Assembly: GCA_001970955.1 (NCBI GenBank)
Contig: MPUH01000321.1
Location: 1-64,000 of the forward strand
Direction: 5' to 3'
DNA length: 64,000 bases
DNA from: Stentor coeruleus
Taxonomy: Eukaryota; Ciliophora; Heterotrichea; Heterotrichida; Stentoridae
Part shown: positions 49,305 through 59,730 of the stretch, in pieces
Layout: every line of letters begins with the position of its first letter
Position numbering within the stretch: the first letter of the stretch is position 1
Program-made: the position numbers and the translations under genes
Notes under the pieces: generated by a model
Database searches by the model: none
Told to the model about the DNA's origin: nothing
What the model saw: the letters and a program-made list of their open reading frames with translations, nothing else

Positions 49305-50488
49305 TTATGAAAGACTATTGAAATGGATATTAGAGGACATGATATTTAATTAGTATCACCATTTATTTGAGAAAAATACTTATGATAGGATCGTAGTTAA
49401 AAATAATACTGCCTGATGAAGTGAAGAACCTTGTGAATATGAAGAGTAACCAAGAAAAATGTCAGGAAATGAGCCTGTTAGGAGGATTTTGATATGATTA
49501 TAGGATTTTTATAACGTTTTAAGGGTTAGAGGAGGGTTTGTAAATTTTTGTATGTAAAAATGGGATGAGGATGGTATTATAGAAATAGGATTCGGTGTTA
49601 GAAAAGGAAGTATTTTGTATTAGATGAAGACTAGGGTAAAATTCTGAATGTGAAATTGATATGAAGGGTTGTTAGTTTAAATTAAANAAAATTCTGAATG
49701 TGAAATTGATATGAAGGGTTGTTAGTTTAAATTAAAGGAAATTAGATGGATTAGGATTTTATTATGATAAGTTGGGTGTTAGAAAGAGGATTTTGGGAAG
49801 GTTATTTAGAGGTGAATTGTTTTTGATTTGGGTCATTGTGCAGATGAGTTTGGTATTTAGATACTCCCGGGACCTTTGGAACTTTTAAGCTAGATAGGTG
49901 GGTTAAATTATTTTAAAATAAGATTTTGTTCATGTGAAATGTAATTTTTATATTTGAAAATTTTGTTTGATAAATTTTTTTTAATTGTTCTTGATATAAT
50001 ATTATACAAATAATTATTGTTGGATTATGAAAGCACAATGCTGAAATAGCAATAATAAATGAATGATGAAATTTATAAGACTCAAAAGTGAAATAATATT
50101 TATATATTTTACATAGCCTCTGTCTTTAATATAATACTATTTAAGGGCACTACTCTCTCAAAACTTATCCTATCTTAATAACTATTTTTTTCTATAACTT
50201 TCCTTCTAATATCCTAAAAAACTATCAGTATTTATATTCCTACAAAATCCCTTACTAAACCAAAAAATTATTCATCCTTTAAATAAACTTTCAAATAAAA
50301 TAATATTCCCTTTATCTCATACAACACCACCCCAAAATGTCTCATCTTAAAAGCTCGTAATAAAAAAATCACAAAAATCCTCTCCCAAATAAATTTCCAA
50401 TAAAGCCTTTTCCTTACATCTAAAATCCTCCCTTTTCTAATATAAAACCTTATACAACCTATAAAAATCAAACTATTATCCTTATTGC
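49305..50488. other. Spacer between tandem minus-strand genes
   Basis: 1.18 kb; G/T-rich to ~49930 and C/A-rich from ~50100. It contains a 49-nt assembly overlap (49638-49736) and a short GC-rich patch at 49861-49885 (ACTCCCGGGACCTTTGG), of unknown meaning. The C-rich part holds a 67-codon minus-strand frame (50268-50471) that I do not consider a gene. Confidence 0.55.
49638..49736 (+). repeat. Assembly overlap duplicated across a single N (noncoding)
   Basis: 49638-49686 and 49688-49736 (49 nt) are identical around N at 49687. Unmerged contig overlap. Confidence 0.93.
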
Positions 50489-51148
50489 CTAAAGAAATTC
50501 ACTGCTCGTATCCTTATTAATCAACATATCTTGATTCCCTTTAGTCTTAAACCCTGGTTCTAAAGTACTAAGCGGTGTAACACCCGAATTAAGATAAGAC
50601 CTATTTTTATCTTTATTCAATGAACTTGTAAGACAAAACAAACTCAATGTAAAAAGGGCAAATATCGTTACAGCTATAATCCTCAAAGAAATACCAGCAT
50701 GCAACTTCTCATGAGTTATGCCAAATGATTCAACAGATAAGACAATTATAGCAAGAAATGCACCAGGAATTGTTATGATCTTAAAAAGTTTCAAATAATA
50801 CCCATCCAAAAAGATTTTCTTAAGCAAAATCAATATTAAATTCCCCACCCATATTACTTGGAATATAAGTATCAACACAAATGTGATTATCGAATTACCT
50901 AATTTGTGAACACTGACTTGATCAGAACAACAAGAACATCCTGAACATTTGGTATCTGAATAGTTTTTATGGGAATAACAGTCGGAACTATAGATTCCTT
51001 CAGCGTCACCATCCCATTTGCATTCATCTGTACCACCGCTGTACCATTTTTTGGTGAGTTCGCTACTGAGGAGAAAGATAAAGTCTAAGATTATCAGGAT
51101 GAATAGGAATACTATGTATTTTTGTTCTTTAGACCAGTTCTCCAGCAT
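50489..51148 (-). CDS. Four-helix membrane protein with Cys-rich loop, 219 aa
   Basis: Four hydrophobic helices: IVFLFILIILDFIFLLSS (~11-28), IITFVLILIFQVIWVGNLILILL (~87-109), IITIPGAFLAIIVLSVESFG (~123-142) and IIAVTIFALFTLSLFCL (~156-172). The first loop (residues ~33-80) is long and Cys-rich (DECKWDGD, SSDCYSH, KCSGCSCCSD), a layout like tetraspanins or claudin-like proteins, although the CCG tetraspanin motif is replaced by CSCC and the Cys spacing differs. The C-terminal ~45 residues are polar. Both ends are expected in the cytosol. Divergent from the large membrane protein gene at 51684. Function unknown. Confidence 0.78.
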   Translation of the reverse strand: MLENWSKEQKYIVFLFILIILDFIFLLSSELTKKWYSGGTDECKWDGDAEGIYSSDCYSHKNYSDTKCSGCSCCSDQVSVHKLGNSIITFVLILIFQVIWVGNLILILLKKIFLDGYYLKLFKIITIPGAFLAIIVLSVESFGITHEKLHAGISLRIIAVTIFALFTLSLFCLTSSLNKDKNRSYLNSGVTPLSTLEPGFKTKGNQDMLINKDTSSEFL

Positions 51149-51683
51149 TAGTATTATATTGGGTTTTATTATTTGATATTATGATTTGACTTTTTATGTG
51201 GCTTTTGGAGGAATAGCTTTTGAGATAGGGAAATTAAGTTTTTAGGGGTTTTTGAAGAAAATGAGGTTTGTAGAGAGGAGCTTTGGGATTTATATGATAA
51301 TTAGGATTTCATAGTTGGGTGAGGTTTTTTAGATATTTTTTGTTGTTTAAGATGTTTTTTTATTATATAAGAATTTGTATTTAAGGGATTTTCAGCTTTT
51401 ATGGTAACTTTTTAATGTGATTTTATATGTCTGTTGTGAAAGTTAGTGTTGTTTATAATAAGATTTAGGAGGTATATATACAAATAAATACAGCTTTACT
51501 TATATAATATCATATAAAAATCAACAAATCCAACCCAAACATCCAATTAAAATCAAATCCTAAGTCTTCAACAAAATCTTCCACACAAAAGCTTACCCAT
51601 TACCACAAAATCAGCCTCAATTCCTATAATTCTAATATTCAAACCTTTTCTATATATTAAAATCCTATAAATCATATTAAAAA
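51149..51683. other. Divergent promoter spacer
   Basis: 535 nt between two divergent membrane-protein genes. G/T-rich to ~51470, then C/A-rich. No repeat was seen. Confidence 0.6.
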
Positions 51684-54600
51684 ATGTCCATAGTCACTAA
51701 CTATTTCCGGAGCTATACAAAATACGACATTCTTCTAAGCATAAATCTATTTGCTATAGGACTAACAATGACTAGCCTTTTTGCTGTATCCACATCTAAC
51801 TCAGAATTACAAAAAGACACAAAAAGATTTCCTATATCCCAATTAATGTTATCCTTAAGCATAATCGGTACATTTGTTTCTATAATGTAATTATCATATA
51901 GAGTAATAAAACTTCCTCTATCCCTACTTGTGCATATAATCCTAGGGATATCTTGTGTGGTTATTCCTTTCATAATAATCATAAGTCTAATTTTCAGTCA
52001 AACATACAAATACGATATTCTTTTAGGATTTGGTGGAGTAACAATTCTTTACTTTTACATGTTATTCCTNACAAATACGATATTCTTTTAGGATTTGGTG
52101 GAGTAACAATTCTTTACTTTTACATGTTATTCCTAAGAAAATCAAGTAAATGCTTTGAAAATTCTCCTTTATCAAACCTTATCCTCTCAACTTCAATTTG
52201 CATACTTTTACCATTATTGACCATCAGCATCCCATTGNTAAGAAAATCAAGTAAATGCTTTGAAAATTCTCCTTTATCAAACCTTATCCTCTCAACTTCA
52301 ATCTGCATACTTTTACCATTATTGACCATCAGCATCCCATTGTATCTAATTCTCACAAATCAGAATTTTTCTTATAATAACATTAGCCCAATTATCAGCC
52401 TAGAAATTTTTACTATATGTTCTTATACAATTATAATCTGGATTTACTTCTACAAAAAATCCCTTCACGTAGACCCCTTATTATTATCTCAGATTCCTAT
52501 TGAAAATAATCTTTATAATAAAATTTTCACATCAAGAAATTATTTACATCATATTCCAAATCTTATAATGTTTATAGGGTTTTTTATACCATTTTGCTAT
52601 TGTTTAATGATGATTTATAACAATATTTTGTCTTTGGATTTTGATATGAAGTTTTATGTTTATACCGCTTATTTGATATTAATCCCTTTGTTTTTTTTCT
52701 TAGGGATGTATTTAAGCCGTTTACGTATAGCAACTGAATATAAATATAATGTTTTTACGATTTTATATGGATTAGTACCTATTGGGATTATATTACCATT
52801 TTACTTAAGATATGAAGAGTATCAGAATTTGTTGCAGTACCCTTTGGTCCTAGGCCCATTTTCTATGTTTTTATGGGCGTTTATATCTTCATTACAAAGC
52901 CCAGTACCTTTTAACTGGGGATTGATGGTCATATGCTTCTGTTTAGCTTTGCCTTTAGGGTTTATTTTACCTTTAGCCTTTGAAGGTCTGATTCCTCAAG
53001 TTTATGCTTATACAATAATATCATTTCTAAGCATATTCCCTTTAGCTATTTCAGGGTACTTTTTATATATAAAAGTAAAAAATTTTACTAGTCTCAAAAA
53101 CTATGAAAGGAACCAAGCTATAAAATCATGGACTTGTTACAACCCAGCTCTCTTTCTAATCATGGTTTTATTCATATTTAGTGAAGGTAGCCTAGTCTAT
53201 ATTTATTCATCACAAACAAATTCCCCAGTATCAGGTGCTGTTATCGGTATGATTGGAATAATAGTTCTAATTTATATAGTCTCATCAATAACCATACAAC
53301 TAAAACTCAATATGCCTGATATGCGTCAGAATAATACCCTTAAGCTCAAAGTGCAAATCTCATTTTGTATATTTTGTTCAATCTTAGTGCCAATTTGTAT
53401 TATTATAGCTTTTGCTGTTGATAACCTTGGGGAACAGTTTACTATAGCTTTGACTACAGTGGCAATAAGCCTTGTCTTACTTGGAATTATAGGTATTGCT
53501 ATGACTCAAATTAAATATTCTCATCAGAAAACAGGAACTTTACTTATTGTTATAGTTAATGTTACAATATGGGTATTTCTTGTCCTACCTTTAGGTGTTA
53601 TCCTTCCATCAGCTTTATCTCAAGCTACAACAAATAAGAAACGTAATAAAATCATAGGTGTTGCTACTGTTTTCTTAGGTTTAGTCTTTATGATTGGAGT
53701 ATCTTTAGTTAGTATCATATACAACATATATAAAAAACGTATGGAAAAAGAAGAATTGGCTATTTTCTGCTGTGACCAAACTAAAAAAGTCCTTAACAGG
53801 AATTTTGTTCGAGTCCAAAACAAAACTATCCGTAATTTTTATGATATTTTCGCATATCATGGATATAACAAAGATATATTTAATAAAGAGGTTATTGAAA
53901 ATCAAAACATTTATATATTAATAGATGCAGTTAATAAAAATCAAAGGAATTTTTATGAGAAAGAATTTTTACTAACCTCAGCTTTAGATACAAAAGGTAA
54001 GAAACAAGGGAATTATGAAGCTGATTTGACTGAAAAAATTATCCAAGCTAAGCCTAGTTTTTGGATGCTTTTAAATATTTTTGATTCAGGAGTTTATACT
54101 GGGGAAGCTCAGGTGCAGAATCAAGATATAGAAGAAATGTTAGAGGAAGAAGAAATTGAAGAAAAAGAAGTAATTGTAGATGATGATAAGGAAAGGAAAA
54201 CAAATGGACTTTTTGATTTTGATGTGGAGGATTTAGAGATTGTAGCTGATTCTTATATAGATACTTTTAGGATGCCATCTTTAAATTTTAATCATATCGA
54301 TGATAGAGTAAAGAATTTAAAGGGGATTAAAAATATAGATAAAGAGAAAAAACTTGGAGTGGTTAAAAATATAGCGACAATGAGGAGTAAGGATGAACTT
54401 ATAATGGACCGGTCTAAAAGAAAAGATTGGCTTGGGGTGATTTTTGATATTTTTGCTAAAGACCCATATGGGAATATATTAGAGCCTTGGATGTCAGAAG
54501 CTGCATTTTTATATTTTGTTAGAATTGTCGGTTTTGTTGATAGTTTATTATCTGACCAACAGCTTATTATTTATTATATATCTTTGACTATAGCTAAAAC

Positions 54601-56203
54601 CTTAAGACCTTTAACGAAAAAAGTTTTTGTAAATGAAGTAATTCCTTGGCTTAGTCAAAAAGCTTACCCAGAATTTGAAGTTTTCCAACAAGAGTCGAAA
54701 TTTGTCACTAGTATTTTATATCCAATATTTACTAAAAACTATTTGAAGATTTTTGAAGACCCTAATTATTGGGATGTTATTGATAGAAGGGATATTATTG
54801 AGAATACTTTTGATGTTTCGCAAATTTATGATGATAAAATTGTAAGCGGGCTTGATAAAACTGATAATTATACTGAAAATAACTGGGGTAAAGGGGAAAA
54901 AGGGCTTTTATCCTCATCTAAAGTAAAAAAACCTTTCAAATGCTCTGACTATTTCACCAGCACAGTCAACTACTTCAAAAAACTTGGCAAAAAAATCACC
55001 AATTACGGCATGGACACAAGCCGAAAAATCGAAAAAATGCTCCAAAAGCAGTACTCAATAGAAAAAAAAGATGATAATAAAACTGAAGTCGCTAATGAAA
55101 TTAAAGAATCCAACAGAAAACAGACCTTAATCCAAATAAAAACCTTAGCCGAAGCCTACACAATCATGATCGACACAATCTTGCAAGCCAAAAAAAAGAA
55201 AGAAGTAACTCAAGAAGACATCGGAAAAAAAATCACTTTAAAAAGTTTATCAAACATAATAGCCATTATAAGTAAAATCATAGAATTCATTCAACTCTCA
55301 GCAATAGGTTTCAAAAAAGAAATCAATTGGAAAATCTATAGCGAACCATTAGCAATCGTAAGCGACTCAGTTCTTATAGAAAACAATCATAATTTTTTAC
55401 CTGTTTTTTGGACTTGTTTTGTATTAGCAGGTTTATATTGTCCTTTAGCATGGCAATCATGGAAAAGCATAAGTTTAAATAGATTAGGTCGAGATAAATC
55501 TGGGGTTATTGCGAAATTTTGTTCATTTGAAAATCTAAAAAAGAGGTTTATGAATATGATTGGGTCTTTGTTGTATATGTTTATACTAAAATCTCAGCTT
55601 AGTGTTTTTGCTTGTAATATCAATATTGACCCTCCAGTTGTGTGGAATACTAATATTGTATGTTATCAAAGTTTACATATTGGTCATTTTTTTAGTGCTT
55701 TAGTATGTATATGCGCTTATTATCCTATAGCTACATTTATTTTCCCTTTATTACAGTTTACTGATGCAAGTTTAGAGATTAAATTCGAGACTACTTTTGT
55801 TATTTTACTTAGTCAGATTAAACTTTTTATTACAGGAATTACAGTTTTTTTACCTTATCAGTATTATTTAAAGTATCAATTGGCTATTGCTAGTGTAGCT
55901 TTAGGGTTTATATTTTTGTATTCAGCTATTAAACAGCCTTGTATAGCTAAAAAACTCAATGTATGGTTTTCATTAGGATATTTTATTGCTTTTGTTACTA
56001 ATGTTCTTGGATTTGTCAATTATATGGCTGATGGGTCGTTGATTGTTAATTATGCTTATTATGGGATTTGCTCAGTGGCTATTGTGGTAGCTGGGGTTGT
56101 GTATTGGGTTAGAATAAGAAAAATGCGAAGTGATATCAGGAGGGTTACGAATTTACCTTTGAAAGATGCTGGCAATGGGGAGGAGGCTGAACATCAAGAA
56201 TAA
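51684..56203 (+). CDS. Large polytopic membrane protein, ~1444 aa after corrections
   Basis: Starts at the ATG at 51684. A 15-nt intron (51887-51901, GTAATTATCATATAG) removes the stop after ATAATG and continues the frame. Two assembly duplicates (N at 52070 and 52238) must be collapsed; all junctions then stay in frame (4335 nt, 1445 codons). Residues ~1-590 hold about 15 hydrophobic helices, many with a Pro-Leu-Gly core (FVLPLGVILPSAL, LALPLGFILPLAF). Then comes a soluble region of ~530 residues with an acidic stretch (EEMLEEEEIEEKE) and a helical domain (DWLGVIFDIFAKDPYGNILEPWMSEA). A C-terminal set of about 7 helices follows (from NFLPVFWTCFVLAGLYCPLAW), then a polar tail. Duplicated-looking helix units suggest a transporter or channel-like body, but no family was recognised. 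Neighbour of a small divergent membrane protein. Confidence 0.85.
51887..51901 (+). other. 15-nt intron of large membrane protein gene
   Basis: GTAATTATCATATAG. Left in, TAA follows ATAATG; removed, the hydrophobic run FVSII-VIKLPLSLLVHIIL continues in phase 2. Confidence 0.9.
52006..52134 (+). repeat. Assembly overlap duplicated across N (first)
   Basis: 52006-52069 and 52071-52134 (64 nt) are identical around N at 52070. Collapsing 65 nt restores the frame of the membrane protein (…FLRKSSKC…). Confidence 0.93.
52134..52342 (+). repeat. Assembly overlap duplicated across N (second)
   Basis: 52134-52237 and 52239-52342 (104 nt) match except one T/C difference (CAATTTGC versus CAATCTGC), around N at 52238. 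Collapsing 105 nt keeps frame. Confidence 0.93.
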
Positions 56204-57054
56204 GTAGAATTTATATTTTTATGATGATTTATATAGTAAAAATAGGAAAATCATATTTTAAGATATACTGCAAGAAGGGGTTTAGTTAATAAATCCTAAA
56301 AATATGTTTATATCAATCAAAACTATGATAAATTGTAGGATACAACAATTATTATCAATCTTATTGTATTCGAATTAAAAATATACCATTTTCCTAAGTA
56401 TAATTTCCTATGATAATGATATCCATAATTATAAAATACAGCAGTTTCTATGCGTCAAAAAAATATAACTTTAAGTTTAATATAATAATATTAGCACACG
56501 CAATCAGAAACTTTTCGATTTTGTTATAGAAATTATGTTCATAAAGCTTTATAATAATAATAATAAATAATACACTGAGATCTAAGTAATCAAATAATAG
56601 CTAAGCACTAAAGAAAATTTTAGAAGCGAAATATATGGCAAATAGCTTGATGAATACGTGTGACTTTATCAATAAGCCCTAATTAAATAGAATACAAGTA
56701 AATGATTAAAGTTTATGCTAAAGTTTAATACAGTTTCTAGACTTTTATATAGCGACCCTTTATTTATATACAAAAAGCTCTAATTTGATACAAATCGGCA
56801 TATCTCAAAGCGAATTCACCTCAAAAACTTCATCAAAATAAAACCTTGCCTAAAAACCCCACCTAAATGATCTATCAAAATTTCTCCAAAACCCATCTTA
56901 TCTTGAAACTCAAAAAACTGCACACAAATCATCTAATTATCCAATACTACAAAGCCTCTCCCACATCCTCTTATTATAACTCTATGTAAAAAATCTTTAT
57001 TTTCAATACAGCATCCACATTTTCTTTAATTCTTCATATAAAATCTTTAATCAT
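56204..57054. other. Spacer between tandem plus-strand genes
   Basis: 851 nt, AT-rich, with a short (AAT)n run near 56549-56570 and C/A-rich sequence from ~56800 to the next start. No gene was seen. Confidence 0.6.
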
Positions 57055-57788
57055 ATGTATAGAGAACTATCTCCTGATCGAATAACAAAAAGCATCTATG
57101 CGCATTATTGCTTTTCCCCATTTCAACCCAAGCACCTTATCCGAAGAACAAAAACTGAGTTCTACAAAGCTTTACCATTAAAAACCTTTTATGCACCACC
57201 TTCAATAAGTACAGAACCAGATGAATCAAATTGTATAAGTTCATTCCAAAGCCTCCCACTGGAAAAGCATCTAGTATAACTGCAAGAAAAAAATTTGTCA
57301 GTGTTGTTGACTTCTCATCAATAACATCAAGAAATACGATTAATAGGCATGAAACTACTCTAAAAACAAGAATAAAACCAAATCAGTTTTCAAAAATAGT
57401 CAAGAGCAAGTCGAAAAATTTCATAAATTTCAAGGAATTTGTAATACAAATTAAACCTATAGAACAAAAAAAAGTTGAAGTACCTGTTAATAGTGAAGAA
57501 ACTATGAAAAACTCCTACAATTCAGTTAAGTTCTATGATTTTATTAATAAAAATATAAAGAAAACTAATAGCATATTGGGCTTGCCAGGAAAAACAGTTA
57601 GGACGATTACTCCTGCTATTGAAATATTAGAAAATTCACCTAAAAAAGAACCTTTAAAAAAAATATATATTCCAAGGATTCGGAAAAGAATTAAACAGAC
57701 TAAATCAGAGCATTTAAGGAGTGCTAGTGTTAAAGATACTGCTTTACATGATTGGAAAAATGATGATATTGAATTGTGTGGATGGTAG
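57055..57788 (+). CDS. Unknown basic protein, apparently frameshifted near 57230-57277
   Basis: Two frames appear to belong together. The first has an ATG at 57055 and runs 74 codons (MYRELSPDRITKSIYAHYC...). The second (open to 57788) continues the same style of Lys/Pro/Ser-rich protein (YKFIPKPPTGKASSITARKK) but has no good start of its own; its first Met is about 90 codons in. Frames differ by +2, so a 15- or 16-nt intron cannot join them, and the only GT...AG pairs that fit are 29 or 35 nt long. A one-base assembly error is more likely, close to ESN|YKF. The joined protein would be ~245 aa, strongly basic, mostly disordered, ending NDDIELCGW. No domain recognised. Confidence 0.55.
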
Positions 57789-57882
57789 GATTGATATTGT
57801 GATAGGGAGTTTTTAGTTTTAATAAGAGGTCTTAAAGAATTCTTTAGATTTTTTAACTTATAATGCAAGATGATTTAATTGC

Positions 57883-58049
57883 AAATATGAGAAAATAGTG
57901 CTAAAATATTATGATTAAAAAAATATGGTTATGAATAATTAGCATATTTTTCTAATAATAGAGAAATATGAGAAAATAGTGCTAAAATATTATGATTAAA
58001 AAAATATGGTTATGAATAATTAGCATATTTTTCTAATAATAGAGAAATA
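57883..58049 (+). repeat. 81-bp tandem duplication
   Basis: The unit at 57883-57963 is repeated at 57964-58044 with no difference seen, plus a few extra bases. Unlike the assembly overlaps there is no N, so it may be a real recent duplication or a collapsed-gap error. Confidence 0.85.
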
Positions 58050-58050
58050 A

Positions 58051-58407
58051 ATGGAAGGATCTACCAAGATTAGCTCCTCGAAAGGGAAATTGCGCACATT
58101 TAGGTTATCAACTTGAGCCTCAATGAAAGGATCTTGGGTTATCCCGATTGCATCTCAACAGCAAGATTTCTTTTTCTACATTTTAGTGTATATAGACATT
58201 AAGCCATACATATTGATAAAGGTAGAAGAAAGACAGATTTTGGGTTTTTATAATATTTTGATAAGAACCTGATCTTCATTTTAAAAAAAAATCAAGGCCT
58301 TGGAAATTAGTATTGCTCCTATTCCAGCATGTATTGAAGGGAAACTGATAATGGTAAAAGACGAATGCATCCCCTTTCAAATAGTAGAGGAAGATCAAGT
58401 TGTATAG
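58051..58407 (+). pseudogene. Host gene relic with three in-frame stops
   Basis: One frame from ATG 58051 to TAG 58405-58407 (118 codons) keeps a protein-like reading throughout but contains TGA (58114-58116), another TGA and a TAA about two thirds along. Runs between them look coding: MEGSTKISSSKGKLRTF, WVIPIASQQQDFFFYILVY, IDIKPYILIKVEERQILGF and IAPIPACIEGKLIMVKDECI. GC is higher than in the surrounding spacer. No 15-16 nt intron removes the stops. The frame is conserved without shifts, so it seems recently broken. Product not recognised. Confidence 0.4.
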
Positions 58408-58632
58408 CACTCTAGTATAAAGTAACGAATTAAAATTTTATATTATCACTTTCCTCTTCCATATCTATATAATATATGAAAATATTATCAAAGCTTGAGT
58501 GGATTCTTTATAATAGAATTCACTAATAATAAAAGTGCTCTAATGGTTGAAAATACATAAGAAAATCTCTATTAATTATTCCATGCATTTTAAGAAATTT
58601 AATATTAGAGTGATCTTCAAATAATAAACTTA

Positions 58633-59328
58633 ATGGAAAACAAGCCTCATCCATATGCAGTAACAGATGATATTTGGATGGTTCCCTGTCACTCAAATAA
58701 AGAAGGAAATCAATTTCAGCCTCTCTGTCAGCCTTTTAATTCAGAAGTTAGCTGGGAGGAATTACAAGTTCGTCATCCTTGGCTTCCTAAAGAAGATAAT
58801 ACTCTGAAAAAAATTACCGTTGAAAGAGGGACTAAAGCTTGGGCAGCAATAGCCCGTGAATTGAATAATTTAGTTCATAATGGTGTACCTATTCGTAGAG
58901 GAAAACAATGCAGAGAAAGGTATTACAACCACTTAAACACCGGACTAAAAAAAGGCAACTGGGCAAAAGAAGAGGATCAATATATAATTGATATGCAAAA
59001 TCAAATCGGTAACAAATGGAGTGAAATAGCCAAAGGCTTACCTGGTCGTACAGAAAACCAAGTGAAAAATCGCTGGAAGAGCCTTTTGAAAAAAATGACA
59101 AAAAAACCTGAAATTAAACTTAACCTTATTGAATCAGATGAGTTTAAAATGATTTCACCAATGATTCCAACTCCTTCATCTACAATAGGATTTGTTCCTT
59201 ATAATTACGATTTAGGATTTTCAACTCTTGCAGATAGCATAAAAACTCAATACAGAGTACTTGATAACCCATTTAAGAAAGAAAAAACTCCTTCACCTTC
59301 GACTTTACTATATTTTAACCCAGAATAA
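58633..59328 (+). CDS. MYB-type transcription factor (two SANT repeats), 231 aa
   Basis: Two tandem MYB/SANT DNA-binding repeats. The first spans ~50-110 (PWLPKEDNTLKKITVERG..AWAAIARELN...GKQCRERYYNHL) and carries an insert of about nine residues (NNLVHNGVPIRR) before its recognition helix. The second spans ~112-160 (NWAKEEDQYIIDMQNQIGNKWSEIAKGLPGRTENQVKNRW), a textbook R3 repeat with W-x(18)-W-x(18)-W-like spacing. The order and sequences match R2R3 MYB/c-Myb-type factors. The C-terminal ~70 residues are disordered, with two Pro-rich bits (SPMIPTPSSTIGF, KTPSPSTLLYF). Nuclear; binds DNA in a sequence-specific manner. Targets are unknown. Single exon. Confidence 0.92.
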   Translation: MENKPHPYAVTDDIWMVPCHSNKEGNQFQPLCQPFNSEVSWEELQVRHPWLPKEDNTLKKITVERGTKAWAAIARELNNLVHNGVPIRRGKQCRERYYNHLNTGLKKGNWAKEEDQYIIDMQNQIGNKWSEIAKGLPGRTENQVKNRWKSLLKKMTKKPEIKLNLIESDEFKMISPMIPTPSSTIGFVPYNYDLGFSTLADSIKTQYRVLDNPFKKEKTPSPSTLLYFNPE

Positions 59329-59730
59329 CTCAGTTATAAAATTATTACTTTAATAAAAATAAGTTAAATACTGATTTTACTAAATGAAGCTTATAAGATT
59401 ATGCATATTTACAAAAGTATAGGATAGGATTATATTAATTATAAAATTTGACTGAAATCATTATTTTATTTTTTATAAATTATGATAAATAATTTCTTTA
59501 TGGTTTTATATAGTTATAACTGTCTTTTTCATAAGTGAATATATAACTAATATGCTCTTATAATAAATATAGTAAAAACTCATTTTATATTAAATATAAT
59601 CTTTTATATCTTTCTAATCATGATATTATAAAATATTAGCTTATAATCCACAAATAATCTTATATATTTTATAACTAAAACAATAATATAAACCCATGAT
59701 CATCATATACTAAATTCCTATTAAATTTTC
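59329..59730. other. Convergent spacer
   Basis: 402 nt of very AT-rich sequence between convergent genes; no signal was recognised. Confidence 0.6.

Larger units (their letters stand above)
57789..58632. other. Spacer with tandem repeat and gene relic
   Basis: 844 nt between two plus-strand genes. Contains an 81-bp tandem duplication (57883-58049) and, directly after it, a coding-like frame with stops (58051-58407). The last ~220 nt are AT-rich 5' flank of the MYB gene. Confidence 0.65.

Noticed and set aside
50268-50471. 67-codon minus-strand frame downstream of the four-helix protein
   Set aside because: Within a C-rich 3' flank; composition follows the skew and no domain is seen.
58051-58407. 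Use of TGA/TAA as sense codons, as in Condylostoma
   Set aside because: All long conserved genes here are free of in-frame TGA, TAA and TAG, and the acidic protein ends in TGA, so recoding is not supported.
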